NCBI GenBank assembly: GCA_018350325.1
Contig: JAEVLN010000014.1
Coordinates: 248,001 to 312,000, forward strand
Direction: 5' to 3'
DNA length: 64,000 nt
From: Globodera rostochiensis
Taxonomy: Eukaryota > Nematoda > Chromadorea > Rhabditida > Heteroderidae
The notes under the pieces are model-generated. The model did no database searches. It was not told the DNA's origin and was given only the letters and a program-made list of their open reading frames with translations. Shown here in pieces: positions 31,901 to 42,985 of the stretch. Within the stretch, counting starts at the first letter, position 1, and every line of letters starts with the position of its first letter. The translations under genes and the position numbers were made by a program.

Positions 31901-34647
31901 ACATTCTACGACAAAATATGTGCTTTAGCAAAGACACAGAATGTCAAATTTGTGATTTTAAGGGCTTTTAAATAGTACTTGCCAAAAAAAGGATAAAAAA
32001 AATAAAATATTGTTTAAATTAAATTTTAGCTAAAATTAACATTAAAATATCCGTTAATCTCATCCAAATCCATTGCTTCGCTAAGTGCCGCATAATTGCG
32101 CATCGCATTGCTGGCAACCGCAATAAATTCGCTGCGCGCTTGCCATTCCATAATGGCATCTGCGCGAATTATTAAAAGACTCGGCTCATAAAACTGCGAA
32201 AAAAAAGATAAAAAATTAATGTACAATTTGTGAAAAGTTGTTTTTATTATTTTCTTTAATTATTTACATATTTTGTTGCTAATGATGGATTGTTTTCAAT
32301 TTCCTCCAAGTTTGAAAACGTGAAACCGTCTCTAATCGCTTGTTTAATTTTCCAGTTAACACGGCCACCATTCAAATGACCTGTTTAGGAAATAATTTTT
32401 TATTTTAACATTGAATAATTAAATGAAAGGACAAAGCCTTTGGAGTGATCTGAAAATGAAAAAGGTCTAGATCAATTGGGATATCAAAAATCTCAAAGAA
32501 CTGATCAGATGACAAAGACATAATCAAGATCTCCAAATGAAAAAAATAGATAATCAAGATCACACATATCTTTAGTGAGCCGATCTGTTCTCATTTTTGG
32601 TTGATCTAATAAGAAGGAACTGATCAGATGATCAAAAAATAAAAAGCCTCCTCCCATCAGTTGAGTGATAAATGAAAGGAATCTGAAATTCTCATTTAAG
32701 TGATCTAATAAGAAAAAACTAACTGATCAGCAAAAACGAAGGATTCGATTAGTGGATTTAAAAATTCGATTATTGGAAACGTCGATCATTTGAGTGATCA
32801 GAAATTATTCTTACCATTGATAAACTCCCACTTGTCCACCTGATTGTCCGGCTGACTTTGCACTGTTTGCGTTAGCCATTCGATCATCGAGCGACAATAA
32901 GCCGCGCAACTTGAATTCAGATTCTCGACAAAGTGCAGAAATGTCCAATCCGCATCCTCCTTGGCAACTGTTATCTCGAACAGATCTCTAAATATGCAAA
33001 AAATACAATATGCCATCAAAAACTATTGCAATGGCATGGACCGGAACGGGACAGTTGAGTCTGGTCGGTTGATTCTGGCCAGTTGAGTCTGGATGTTTTG
33101 GCCAATATAATCCACTTACTCATACTTTAATGCCATTTTTGGCGCTTAAACTCAAAAATACGCACAATGTTTTGGGGCATCAAGGAACATACTTTTTTTG
33201 AAAATTCCATTTAAAATTTAAAAAAAAACAAAAATCAAAAATGCTATGAACCAATGACACCCAATCAATGCTGATCTTGTATTTCCAAAAGTAAGCCTAG
33301 CCTAAATGTTTGTCGTTTCTGGGGCCATTGAGGACGCCCGAATATGCGGAAGATCTGACCTTCTTTTTAAATTCTAATTTTATAAAAAATAGAATAAATA
33401 AATTATGCCGAAACACTTTTCCCCTCTCTCACTTTTTCATTTTTCGTTGGCCAATTCTCAAATTTTTCAGTTTCTTTTCCTCGGCCGCAATGACGGCCGA
33501 TAAATGGGCGGGCATTTGGCCCCCAAAATTTTTTTGTTCAATGCTCAAATGTTCAATTGTGTGCTTAACCTTTTCTTTATCGTCCTTCACAATTTGCAAA
33601 ATTTGTTTCATAAACAAAACCAACTTAAGCACTTCCTGAACAAAATTGTTTTTAATTAAATTCAATTAAAATATCTAGAATAAAATATGGTGACTGATTT
33701 TATTTTACGAATTAAATGTGCTAAACATTATATATTAAAATGTTCAGATTGTGAATTAAAATGTTCAGATTGTGAGTCAAATGTAATTTAAATATGTATA
33801 AAAATAGGTAAAATCAATTGAACAACATTTTTTTATTAAATATTTAAATTTCAAAATAATTTCAAACTACAGCTATTTAAATATAAACAAGTAATTTATT
33901 TGTTTTAATGTAACAAAAAATATTAAAATAATGTAATTTTATTACCTTCAAATGTTCAAGCTCAACAATGGCCGCGAACATCATCTGGTGGCAAAGTGCG
34001 CGCACCAATTTATCCAGTTGATTTATGGCCTCGTCATGCCTGATCAAACTGTTCTTCAATCGGCCAAATAAATCGATAATTTTTTGATCAATTCGTCTCT
34101 GTTTTGGCTTATATTTGGCTTCCGGTTCTTCTGACGGTAGCGGCGCGGTTGCCGGTGTTTCTGACGGCGGCGCTCAAAATGAATGGACGACAATTTTTAT
34201 TTGTTTTTTTAATACAAAAAATAATAATTTTATATAAAAAAACAGTCCTTAAACCCCTGGATAGTTTTTCAAAACTCAAAAATTTAAGTCTTTTGCTGAA
34301 ATTAGGGCGATTTTTATGTGATTGGTTAGGCTGTCGGCAAAATTACAAAATTTATAAGAATTTTACCAAAATTTTCCCTAATTTTTGACAAAAATTATTG
34401 ATAAAAGAACAATTTTTAAAATTATTTATTATTTATTTATTTTTATTATTTTGGTGGTTTTCAACAAATTCTTTTTTTTTGCTAAACCTTGGACGCTTTC
34501 GTTCCCATCGCTTTCGCTCACTGAATCAGTTTCATAATCTGTGTGAGGTGCTCCAACAAAATGTTGACAACAAATTATTAATAAAAATGCAAAAAACAAA
34601 ATCCATCGTTTGTTTGCGTAAAAAATGCCATCGTTTAAAAACGACAT
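25978..34647 (-). CDS. secreted protein of the A-D family, copy C (one splice donor lost)
   Basis: Mirror copy of gene D. Exon 1 (ATG at 34647) encodes MSFLNDGIFYANKRW and a hydrophobic stretch ending VGA. Exons follow at about 33947-34175, 33450-33647, 32816-32990, 32274-32386, 32043-32195, 31632-31800, 31361-31460, 31219-31302, 31040-31110, 30833-30907, 30672-30771, 30094-30221, 29860-30016, 28574-28691, 27690-28012, 27339-27454, 26884-27133 and 25978-26105 (stop TGA, ends GLSARTPRH). Two differences from D matter. The donor of the seventh intron reads CTCGT/TTACTC where D has GTCGT/GTACTC, so the first intron base G is T and the frame is lost unless another site is used. The small exon 12 and the acidic tract before VDSQRRN are absent. 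About 125 bases of the long exon 17 are also missing. It may be a pseudogene or a variant isoform; function unknown. Confidence 0.72.
27464..27655. repeat. 31-bp array in copy C intron
   Basis: Six tandem copies of a 31-base unit containing GGCATGCCATTGCCAATAAT and GGAAAAGAAT. The right arm has only two copies at 52496-52562. GGCATGCC is a palindrome. The array lies in the intron before the Ser-rich exon. Confidence 0.95.
28036..28274. repeat. 18-bp GGTCGAATTGTCCCAAAA array, left arm
   Basis: About thirteen units of GGTCGAATTGTCCCAAAA with variants (AAAGATCG, GGAATTGTCCCC). The counterpart in the right arm is at 51707-51976. It is intronic, directly next to the AG acceptor of the long exon 17 of copy C. 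Confidence 0.95.
28985..29740. repeat. 33-37-bp array ATACGGTATGTCGAGCCCC, left arm
   Basis: About eighteen units containing CTACTAATAGAAAAATACGG and TATGTCGAGCCCCGTGG (or CCCGGG). An inverted copy of the unit core (ATACCGTATTTTCTCTATTA) lies just outside at 28992-29015, so the array is one limb of a fold-back. It is intronic in copy C. Confidence 0.95.
32400..32815. other. TGATCA-dense intron, left arm
   Basis: Intron 4 of copy C contains many TGATC/GATCA words (for example GAACTGATCAGATGATC) and repeated TCTAATAAGAA. The same pattern is conserved in D at 45620-46060. No exon seen. Confidence 0.6.
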
Positions 34648-35189
34648 TTAAAATTATCCTTAAATAAAAATAAAAATAAATAAACCCCAAAATAAATAAT
34701 ATTAATAATGTTCATAATTAGGGCCCGGATTTTTAGTCTCCAAAATCGCGAAATAGACATTAAAAGATAAAAATAAATAAAATGAGATTTAAATGAATTT
34801 TCCATTTTTTGTTTTTTAATTTTTACGAAAAATGGGCCGAAATGGGCGCTTAAAATTTTTGGATCTTTTAGAACCTTATTCGCATATAAATAAATAAAAT
34901 ATCTATAATATATATATATATATATAATAAAAATGGCAAAATTTGTTTATAGTGAGTAAAAGAATTAAACTATAAAATATAATCATTGTAAAATATACAA
35001 TATATCGAGTCAATAATTACGCCACATCAATTGAATGAATATAGCCCATAATTTTAAACATACAAAAGGATGGAGATGATGACATTGCATAAACGTGGAA
35101 ACAATTTTAATGGGGGAAAAATTGGCATTTTATGAAAAAATTGAATTGATTAATAATCGATTAATAAATACGGAATTTTACCGATTATA
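34648..35189. promoter_or_regulatory. shared 5' flank of copy C
   Basis: About 540 bases between the copy C start codon and the inner end of the arm, repeated in inverted orientation upstream of D. It is very AT-rich with a TATATATATA stretch at 34905-34925. It probably contains the promoter, but no specific element is proven. Confidence 0.4.
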
Positions 35190-35607
35190 GGCCGTCCTGA
35201 TGCTCTTTCTTTCGCCCATTCCGCCACTAATCGGCCGTCATTTTCTCTGGGTCGCCGTTTTGCCAAAGGCATTCAATTAAAGAGGGCAAAACATTTTTAT
35301 TTTGCCCATTCATTTAGAATACTTAATAATGAACGCGCCCATTGGATGCAAATGCAATTCCAAAACAATACATTTAGACAAAAAGTTATTAGCATCTTTA
35401 TCTGTTTTGAACTCTCTTTTGGCACAAGCAACTCAAATTAAGAGCCCGATTGTACTTTGATTTAAATTAGTACAATCGAAATTAAAAAAGATTTTTTATT
35501 TACAACAGAGGAGACAAAACCTCTTTAAATCTTTTCTTGATTTTTTCATTTCAATTGAAATATTAAATAACCTTTCTGATACATATCTAAAACTAATAAC
35601 TTTTGAG

Positions 35608-35745
35608 TAGGGTTGGACGGGACCGGTACCGGGACGGGACGGGATTTCCCGGTTTTTTCAGGTACCGGTCGGGACGGGACTTTTTGAAAACTGAAAGTCC
35701 CGGTCGGGGGTCCCGACCGGGACCGGGACTAAATGTACACCCCTA
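35608..35745. mobile_element. hAT-like fold-back element (imperfect ends)
   Basis: Left end TAGGGTTGGACGGGACC, right end GGGACTAAATGTACACCCCTA; interior of CCGGTACCGG and CGGGACGGGA words. The right terminus differs from the left by several bases and no target duplication is seen, so it may be a recombinant of two elements. Confidence 0.55.
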
Positions 35746-35793
35746 ATGATGGCATCATCGAGCGACAATTTTAATCTTTTTTACAAGTGAACC

Positions 35794-35861
35794 ACCAAGT
35801 GGTTCAGTGGTTTTTCTTCCGACAAGTCTAATTTTGTGTGTCGGGTTCGAATCCGCTTGAT
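35794..35861 (+). tRNA. tRNA-like sequence with intact A and B box words
   Basis: TGGTTCAGTGG resembles the internal A box and GGTTCGAATCC is a perfect B box. A 5' ACCAAG can pair with 3' CTTGAT in an acceptor-like stem (5 of 6). The T stem pairs at only two positions and the anticodon arm is poor, so this is probably a tRNA pseudogene or SINE promoter. Confidence 0.35.
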
Positions 35862-36127
35862 ACAAACATTTATTTATCCTTTTTCCTCTACTCACATAAT
35901 TTTCTTCCCCTAATAATAAAAATATTTTAATAATTTTTAAATATTTTAAATTAAATTGCGAGCTAAAACAAGATTTTTTGAAATAAATTCAGAGGAAGAT
36001 ATTTTTGAATAACAACAATGGAAGTCAAATTCGGATTCTACATCCCCGAATACCCCTAGAAACAGCTTTTTATCGACTTAAAAAAAATTTTTTTTTAAAT
36101 GTGGGGCACCAGCCAAACTATTACAAG

Positions 36128-36405
36128 ATATTTCAGTTACTTAATTACCTAATTATATTTCAATTACTTAATTACCTAATTATTTTTCAATTACTTAATT
36201 ACCTAATTATATTTCAATTACTTAATTACCTAATTATTTTTCAATTACTTAATTACCTAATTATATTTCAATTACTTAATTACCTAATTATATTTCAATT
36301 ACTTAATTACCTAATTATTTTTCAATTACTTAATTACCTAATTATATTTCAATTACTTAATTACCTAATTATATTTCAATTACTTAATTATATTTCAATT
36401 ACTTT
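36128..36405. repeat. 27-bp AT-rich array
   Basis: About ten tandem copies of a 27-base unit, TTCAATTACTTAATTACC followed by TAATTATAT or TAATTATTT. It ends just before the BTB remnant and has probably replaced its 5' end. The plus-strand ORF here (repeated LNYLIIFQL) is an artefact. Confidence 0.95.
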
Positions 36406-36411
36406 TATTTT

Positions 36412-37610
36412 GTTAAGCTTCTGCCAGCACATAAAACGATTTTGATGGCGGCATCCGACGATTTTTGAGGCAATGTTCCCTTTTGATGCCCGAAATGCCG
36501 GTAAGCTGACAAAATAATTTTAAAAAATTTTGATTAACGAATTTTTTGAGACCCTTCGAAACCCGTGGAGGTGCCCGACGTGGAGGTGGGGGCGTTCAAG
36601 GCGGTGTTTTTATCTGGACGATGTGAGCGGGCTGAACGGGGACAATGCAATCGCTGTGCTTTATGCGGGTCATAAATTTTTATTTATTTTTACATTTTCC
36701 GTTCAAAAATTTGAATTTAAGCTAAAAAATATGATCTTCCTGAACTTGTCAATTCCTGTTTGAACTTTCCCATATCGAAGCTGAACAATGTTTTTGTTCG
36801 TGTTTGGCCAGACTCGCTTTCTTGGAGAAGAGGTGGAGGGGGGGGGGGGAGGCAGATTATAATTGATTTTTAATTCTAAATTAATTTTATTTTCTTTTTA
36901 ATTAATTTTGTTTTATTATTTCGGGACTTTGCTCGCCGTTGTTTGGAGCACATCGATGTGAATGCGGGCGCTTTGATTCTCTCGGAAGAGTTTTTGCAAA
37001 TTGATCAAAAATCATTGTGTGAGATTCTGGACCGTGACGAGTTGATGATCAAAGAATTGCACTTTGGAATGCCGTAAATTTATAAAATATAATAAATAAA
37101 ACAAATTTAAATTATTTTTAAAAATAATTAGGTGCTTCGCTGGGCGGACGAAAAATGCCGTCAAAATGGGAAAGAGCCTTCGGCGGTGAATAGAAGCGCA
37201 ATGCTCGGCCCGGCACTTTTCAAAATTCGTTTTCCGCTCATTTCACAAGAGGACTTTTCTGACAATATTGGTTGGTAGAGACCGGACTGGATCTGGATCT
37301 AGACCTGGATTTTTCTGGATCCAGATCCAGAAATCCAGGTATTCTCCACGACCCTGGATTTTTCTGGATCTGGATTTTTTCTGGCCAGAGGTCATTTCCA
37401 AAATCCAGATCCACGTTTTTTCAAAATTCCGGTCTATATTGGTTGGACACCTTTTTGGGGAACCGTTCGAATTTAATTGACAGTTCCGTGCGGAGTGTTG
37501 ACGGAGGGCGAGAAGCTCAGCATTGTGCTGTACTATTTGAGTCCGGCCCGCGCTCGGCCCGAGCCTTACCAGCTGCAATTCCCAACTAATGGTCGTGCTG
37601 TTATAGGTAG
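36412..37610 (+). pseudogene. BTB-BACK domain gene remnant
   Basis: Pieces of a BTB/POZ protein are readable in order. LLPAHKTILMAASDDF then, after a one-base shift, EAMFPFDARNA (36417-36493). Next PVEVPDVEVGAFKAVF and, in another frame, YLDDVSGLNGDNAIAVLYAG (36560-36668). Then FPISKLNNVFVRV (about 36770), a BACK-like segment RDFARRCLEHIDVNAGALIL and CEILDRDELMIKELHFG (36924-37076). Then VLRWADEKCRQNGKEPSAVN (37131-37265) and VPCGVLTEGEKLSIVLYYLS (37481-37590). At least two frameshifts, loss of the 5' end and two fold-back insertions (37276 and 37618) show it is dead. BTB-BACK proteins usually act as cullin-3 adaptors. Confidence 0.8.
37276..37438. mobile_element. hAT-like fold-back element with perfect 8-bp target duplication
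   Basis: Ends TAGAGACCGGACTGG and CCGGTCTATA; flanks TTGGTTGG at 37268-37275 and 37439-37446, a perfect direct repeat. The interior is made of GGATCTGGAT/ATCCAGATCC words. It splits the BTB remnant right after the segment for EDFSDNI. Confidence 0.85.
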
Positions 37611-37617
37611 TCACCAT

Positions 37618-37714
37618 TAGAGACCGGACTTGGGCTTCGAGCGAGATGTCGAGATAGATTTCTCGAGAAGTCGTCGAGATTTTGTCTCGAGATCTCATCT
37701 CGTTCCGGTCTCTA
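37618..37714. mobile_element. hAT-like fold-back element with perfect 8-bp target duplication
   Basis: 97 bp with ends TAGAGACCGGA and TTCCGGTCTCTA; flanks GTCACCAT at 37610-37617 and 37715-37722. The interior is made of TCTCGAGA and GTCGAGAT words. Same length and same end sequence type as the element at 38082. Confidence 0.9.
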
Positions 37715-37945
37715 GTCACCATGTGTTACCTATCAAAGTGCTCCTCTACTCGTATATCCACTTTTAACCCCCCATGGGGGATTAAAAGAGGGTATACGGT
37801 AGGAATATTAAAAAAATCAGAAATTTGGAACCGCTTTTTAAGATGCTTTTTTCATAAATCAAAAATGCCACTTTTTATGCAATGACGTGCACAAAAGCAA
37901 AATGATATTTAATATTTTTTTGAAAATAAAATTATATTTTCTTAG

Positions 37946-38870
37946 GACTAACCCCTCAAAATCGATGGGATTCCGCTGCATGTCACGACGAACTCACACT
38001 CTCTGGGCCCAATCAATTGATTGTCCAAACTCGAAGGAATTCGTGTAAATATTTGTCTGTTAAAGAGATTTGATTAAAAAGTAGAGCCCGGACCGAGACG
38101 ATATCTCGAAAAATCTCGACGAGATTCTCGAGAAATCTCGACCTCGAGATCTCGCTCAAAGCTCAAGTCCGGGCTCTATTAAAAAGCTTATGAAAAGAAT
38201 TCACAAAAAAATAATTTGAATCAGCTTACTCTTAGCGCTTCACTCTGTCCTCGCTGAACGGCCAATTCCAACAGGGAAATTCGGCATTTTCTACTACGAA
38301 GTGACCATCTTAAAGAAAGAATGGTAATTTAAATCCCTAAAACAAATTGTTGTTGTTGTACTTTGGCACATTTACCTAATTATATTTAGCGATGTTTGCA
38401 TTGGTCTCGCGACAAAACAAATGCCATTGGACAAATGGGTTGGAAATTACAAAGGCACTTACGCGTACGTAAGCTGTGGCTATTTTTGGGGTCGCGCGAC
38501 ATCGAAGGCACGCCGCGGTTTGGCGTTGGTGACGTCATCGGCTGCGGCGTCAATTTGGCAACTTGCCAATGCATTTACACAAAGAATGGACAGCGTTTGG
38601 GTGAGAAAGAATAGGAATACAAATTAAAAATTAAAGACCATTTTAAATCACTTTTGGGTTGTTTTTTAATTTAAAGATCTAATCGAAGGCCCATTTTTTT
38701 AAATTACCTAATTTATTTCGTTTTGTTTATTTTTTTTTACAGAAACTGCCGGGTTGTTTGTCAATTTTGCCGCCGATTTGTTTCCATGCGTTACGTTGTT
38801 CAACCCTGGCACTAAAGTTGAAGCGAATTTTGGCCCGAATTTCAAATTTAACATTGCCGATAGCCTTTAG
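37946..38870 (+). pseudogene. SPRY domain gene, SPRYSEC/RanBPM-like, frameshifted
   Basis: Three blocks match the SPRY proteins expanded in Globodera. Block 1 (37948-38040): LTPQNRWDSAACHDELTLSG. Block 2 (38243-38332): SVLAERPIPTGKFGIFYYEV, donor GTAATT. Block 3 (38390-38601): [20 protein letters not shown], then FWG; the frame then shifts to [20 protein letters not shown] and YTKNGQRL. The last exon (38744-38870) gives ETAGLFVNFAADLFPCVTLF and FGPNFKFNIADSL with stop TAG. The two final introns are in phase. The frameshift at about 38490-38510, where family members carry an extra loop, and an unphased first junction indicate a pseudogene. No signal peptide found. SPRYSEC proteins are secreted effectors; this copy is probably not functional. 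Confidence 0.82.
38082..38178. mobile_element. hAT-like fold-back element with perfect 8-bp target duplication
   Basis: 97 bp with ends TAGAGCCCGGAC and GTCCGGGCTCTA; flanks TTAAAAAG at 38074-38081 and 38179-38186. The interior is made of CTCGAGA/TCTCGACG words. It sits in the first intron of the SPRY remnant. Confidence 0.9.
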
Positions 38871-39875
38871 AAAGTGAAAACCGAGGTGATTTATGGGGTT
38901 TTGCTGTTGACGATTTTAGTCGTTTTTTGTCGATCAAATTTATTAATTCAATTTGTTTTCGAATTTGTCAATTATTGCTGTTATCTTAAATAAAAGAAAA
39001 ACGTGACTAATGGTGCATATTTTTTTTAAAATTTGAGCTGAGCACGAATCTGCAAAAATTTAACACGAGGAAACCACGTCGAAGAAAGATATAGCTCCTC
39101 AAAATTGGCAAAACCATTTCCTTCCTGCTGGTCGGAACTCGGAATTCCGTCCATCCCGGGCTGTGCGTACTCCTTCCCCCACGTTTGTTCAGCAAAAGCC
39201 ATGTTGGTCTCCCGCCAAAATTGCAAAATCGATGCCTTTAGCGCTCTCAACGAAATGCGTCGGATGCCAACAGAAACTCGTATACTTTCGACAGCGACGG
39301 CACAATGTGAGCGGTTGGAAGTTCGGCTATATTGCAGTTAGCACGGCTAGCCGAAACTTGCGGCCCGAAACTCGCGGCCCGAATTTTGCCGCCCTAAGTC
39401 AATGACAAAATCAACTTTTAACATTTTCATAATGTTATACATGATAATGCAAGAATATGCTCATCTGTGACTTTTCCATGGCTATGGGCTGTTACCAATC
39501 TGATTGGTGCATCAGTACAGACAAAAAATTATTGGGATTAATCTTAGTTACTGTTAGCATAATAAAAATTTAATTTAATAAGAAACTATAAAGAATACAC
39601 TTAAAAGTCGACGTTAAGCGAATTTTGGATAGTTTTTCATCGAATCACCATATATCATTCGACTCAGTGGCGTAGCCGACGCCCCGATCCGGCACCGGGA
39701 GGATTGACCAAATTCCCCCCCCCCCGGGGATTTTCTGGTCGGCCCCGGTCAGAATACTGGTGCCGTGCCGTACCAATCTAAGCATTAAAAAAACAACATT
39801 TTTTTTCTTAAAACAAACAACACCAAACAATTCTTATAAAAAAACCCCTAAAAAATAGCTAAAAACAAATCAAAT
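38871..39875. other. spacer with an unclassified open stretch
   Basis: Mostly AT-rich. A minus-strand frame at about 39026-39330 reads like ordinary protein (ASILQFWRETNMAFAEQTWG, GFANFEELYLSS) and may be an exon or a remnant; no splice partners were resolved. A C-run with GGCCCCGGTC words at 39680-39760 looks like part of a decayed fold-back. Confidence 0.35.
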
Positions 39876-41804
39876 TTAAAGCAATTTAAATTCTCTAAAT
39901 TTGGCATCATTTTTCAACTTAGGTTTATTGTCATCTTTCCGTCTTCGATATTGTTTTCGAATTGTGCCGTGGGAATGGTCATCTGTTTGAGGGAGTAAGG
40001 CAATTTAATTATTTAAATTAAATAATCAATTTAAAAAATTATTAGCTTAATTCAATTAGATATTAAGTTTCACAAAATAAAACATTTAAAAAATATATAA
40101 AATAAATTTGCTCATTAAACTCGCCGTTGTTGGTTTCGCGTGTTCTTCGCCAAATCTGTCACGCTCAATGTAGATGAACAGCTCGTCATTCTGGCAGTTT
40201 GGCAGCTCGTCCAAATTTCCTAACTCAACGTTGATCACCACTTTTTGATCACCACCAGAACCGGGCACTCCGTCAACCTCGGGGTTGCCAAAGATCACCA
40301 GCTCCTTCTGCTGGTGATCAGTCGTTTCAGTGGTCATTTTGTAGCAGTACAGCAGCACACAATAACAGTCACCGCCTGTTTTTAAGACAATTGAAAAGGT
40401 TGTTGACGAATAAGAAATGGAACAAATTGGCTATATGATCAGACATTGTTGGCATCATAATTGTGACAATTTGGCACTAATTGTGACAGTTTAAATATTT
40501 ATGACAATTGGCATCAAGTGCCAATTTGGTGAATAAATCAGATTCAAGAGAAAAAACAATGGATTACCCTCATTAACAGCAATTTTTTCGTTGTGTACTC
40601 CTCCATTTTGGGCACGAATGGTCATCGTCAGACTGAGCGCTGCGACAACGTCCAAAATGATGGTGTCCGTGCCGGACAATTGCAGCACATTCAGATCGAA
40701 CTGTTTCCAAAAGGGTGCCGACTGGTCGTAAATTTTGGCAATTTGTTGCCAATTTGTCGCCGAATTTTTATCGCCCATTTCTTCAAAATCGTCCAAATTT
40801 TTGCTCACCTTCACCCAACTTGGGAACAAATCATCCTCACTTTCGAGCAGTTCATCAGCAATTGGAGTTTCTGGCATATTTTTTGCCAATTTTTGTTTTT
40901 CTTCTAATTTTGCTTTTCTTTTGTCTTGTCTTTTAAGTTTCTTTTGTCGGTTTTTGGCCTTTCTTTTCTCTATTTTGGCCAATTCTTCCTTAATTAAATT
41001 GTAGGGTTAAGGCCCCCCACTCTCCGGGGGTGCAAATATCGGGGGTGGGTGCCGACAAGTTTCAAAAAAGGATGTAAAATCCCACAAAAATTTCATCTTT
41101 AGGGGTGCATTCTCATCCCCGAAAAATGCCGGGGGCAGGAAATCGGGGTCGGGGGCGGTGGTGACCCCCAAAATGTCAGCGGGTCGGGGTCATGTGCGTC
41201 GGGGACAGGGCGGGGATTAAATGTCGGGGATTCGGGGATCAAACCCTAGTTAAATGATTAAACAGACATTATTATAAATTATTAAATATATATACATTAG
41301 AAATATTGGTGGCAGATGATGAGGGCAAGCTTACATACACCGCAAAATGATTGGTCAATTTTGTCATCAATTCTTCCGTGTCCAAACAATGGGTTACCAG
41401 TTGCTTTTCGATTTCAAAATTCTTTAAAATAAAACAAATTAATTTATTATTTAAAAATCATTATTCGGTCTCTGACTTTTGAATTTTTGCATTTTTACCT
41501 TCTCAACTTCTTCAACGCGAATAAAAAGTTTGTTATTTGTACACAACTCCATCATATTATTTGTCAAATTCACGACCGTTTTAATGTCAATTTTACGATC
41601 ATCATCGGAATGGCAAAAAATTGTGCGGTGGCCCAACAGCGATAAGCCGAACGACGAAAAGCAATACATTTGAATTAATAACGGCTGGTGTTTGGCCGCC
41701 ACATTTTTGATCACAAAGCCAAATTGGTGGGCCGAAACGGCGCCAAGAAAGGCAAGAAGTATGACAAATTTAATTTTACTGCGTTCAAATGGCATTTTTG
41801 GCAT
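39876..41804 (-). CDS. five-exon secreted protein, unknown function
   Basis: Splices in one frame: 41499-41804, 41335-41421, 40568-40988, 40121-40375, 39876-39982 (total 1176 bases, about 391 residues, stop TAA). All junctions are GT-AG with phases 0, 0, 1, 1. The start at 41804 (MPKMPF) gives a signal peptide with core FVILLAFLGAVSA; a second Met three codons later would serve equally. The mature part begins HQFGFVIKNV. Exon 1 and exon 4 contain related blocks (ELCTNNKLFIRVEE and LPNCQNDELFIYIE, each after a V-x-L-x-x-L stretch), suggesting two copies of one domain. Exon 3 starts with a very basic helix (KAKNRQKKLKRQDKRKAKL). A fold-back element lies in intron 2. It is the only intact gene in the spacer of the inverted repeat. 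No family recognised. Confidence 0.8.
41002..41248. mobile_element. hAT-like fold-back element
   Basis: Ends TAGGGTTAAGGCCCC and the imperfect complement GGGGATCAAACCCTA. The interior is made of CGGGGGT/CCCCGA words. Flanks TTAAATTG and GTTAAATG match only with a one-base offset. It lies in intron 2 of the spacer secreted gene. Confidence 0.6.
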
Positions 41805-42407
41805 AAGACGCTGAAATTCGGTAAAAAATATTATAAGAAATTTTAAAAGTTTGGTTTTCCAAAAAAATTGAAACGCAATAGTAACTCTTTTTAAGGCCAA
41901 ACCCAATTTTACAATTTTGATAACCATTCAAAAGTTCTAAGTGAGTCGAAGCTATTGAAATTGAAAAATGCCATCATTTTTAATGCTTAGAATAATATCA
42001 ACAAAATTGTAAGAATTGGTTTTATTTTGGAAAGAGTTTTTTATAAATGCCTAAATTTGTTTTAAAAATCCAGTAGAAAAATTTTGTTGCCAGAGGAAGA
42101 AGTTTTGAATGCCATTCTATAGCAGACATATTTATGAATATATGCACGAACGATGGTCGTGGATTCCACGTTTAATTAAAAAAGCATGTGAATATTATAA
42201 TTATACAATAAAAATGCCAACTAATTTTGTGCATTAAAAAAAACGATTAATTCATCCGGCAACTTCGAATGGAATCAATCGCTTTGCCAAAAAAGTTCCG
42301 AGAGGCAAAAAATGGGTAATCAGCGGGGCTAAGAATTTTAAGCTCGAACAATTTCAAAATAGACGCCTAAAATATAACAATAATGGCTTAAAAAACCTAT
42401 ATAACTT

Positions 42408-42985
42408 ATAATCGGTAAAATTCCGTATTTATTAATCGATTATTAATCATAAAATGCCAATTTCCCCCCCCCATTAAAATTGTTTCCACGTAATTTACAA
42501 ATGATGGGGCTGTTTTATGACACGAAGAAATGTCATCATCCAGCCATTCATTATGTGTAGGTATGTTTAAAATCATGGGCTATATTCAAACGATTCGATC
42601 TATAATATATTTTATGAGAACTTAATTATTTACTCAATATAAACAAATTTTGCCATTTTTATTAATAAAATTAAAATGAAAATTATAAATATATATATTA
42701 TAAATATTTTATTAAACGAGTAATTCCTGGACTATTTATTTATATGCGAATAAAGTTCTAAAAGATAAGCCAAAAATTTTAAACGCCCAGGCCCATTTTT
42801 TGTAAAAATTTAAAAAAAAACAAAAAATGGAAAATTCATTTAAATCTCATTTTATTCTTTTTTTATCTTTTAATGTCTATTTCGCGATTTTGGAGACTAA
42901 AAATCCGGGCCCTTATTATGAACATTATTAATATTATTTATTTTGGGGTTTATTTATTTTTATTTTTATTTAAGGATAATTTTAA
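42408..42985. promoter_or_regulatory. shared 5' flank of copy D
   Basis: About 575 bases from the inner end of the arm to the copy D start codon, the mirror of the copy C flank. AT-rich with ATATATATTATAAATATTTT near 42690. Because C and D diverge from the spacer, both carry the same upstream sequence. No defined promoter element is proven. Confidence 0.4.

Larger units (their letters stand above)
25083..35189. repeat. left arm of a large inverted repeat
   Basis: The reverse complement of this segment recurs at 42408-54180. The inner boundary is sharp: TAATAAATACGGAATTTTAC then CGATTATA ends near 35189 and its complement starts near 42408. The outer boundary is at ATCAAATACAAA (25083), matching TTTGTATTTGAT ending at 54180. 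Exons are nearly identical. The arms differ by about 650 bases only in the left arm (25130-25790) and by intronic arrays that are longer or exclusive to the right arm. Confidence 0.92.
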
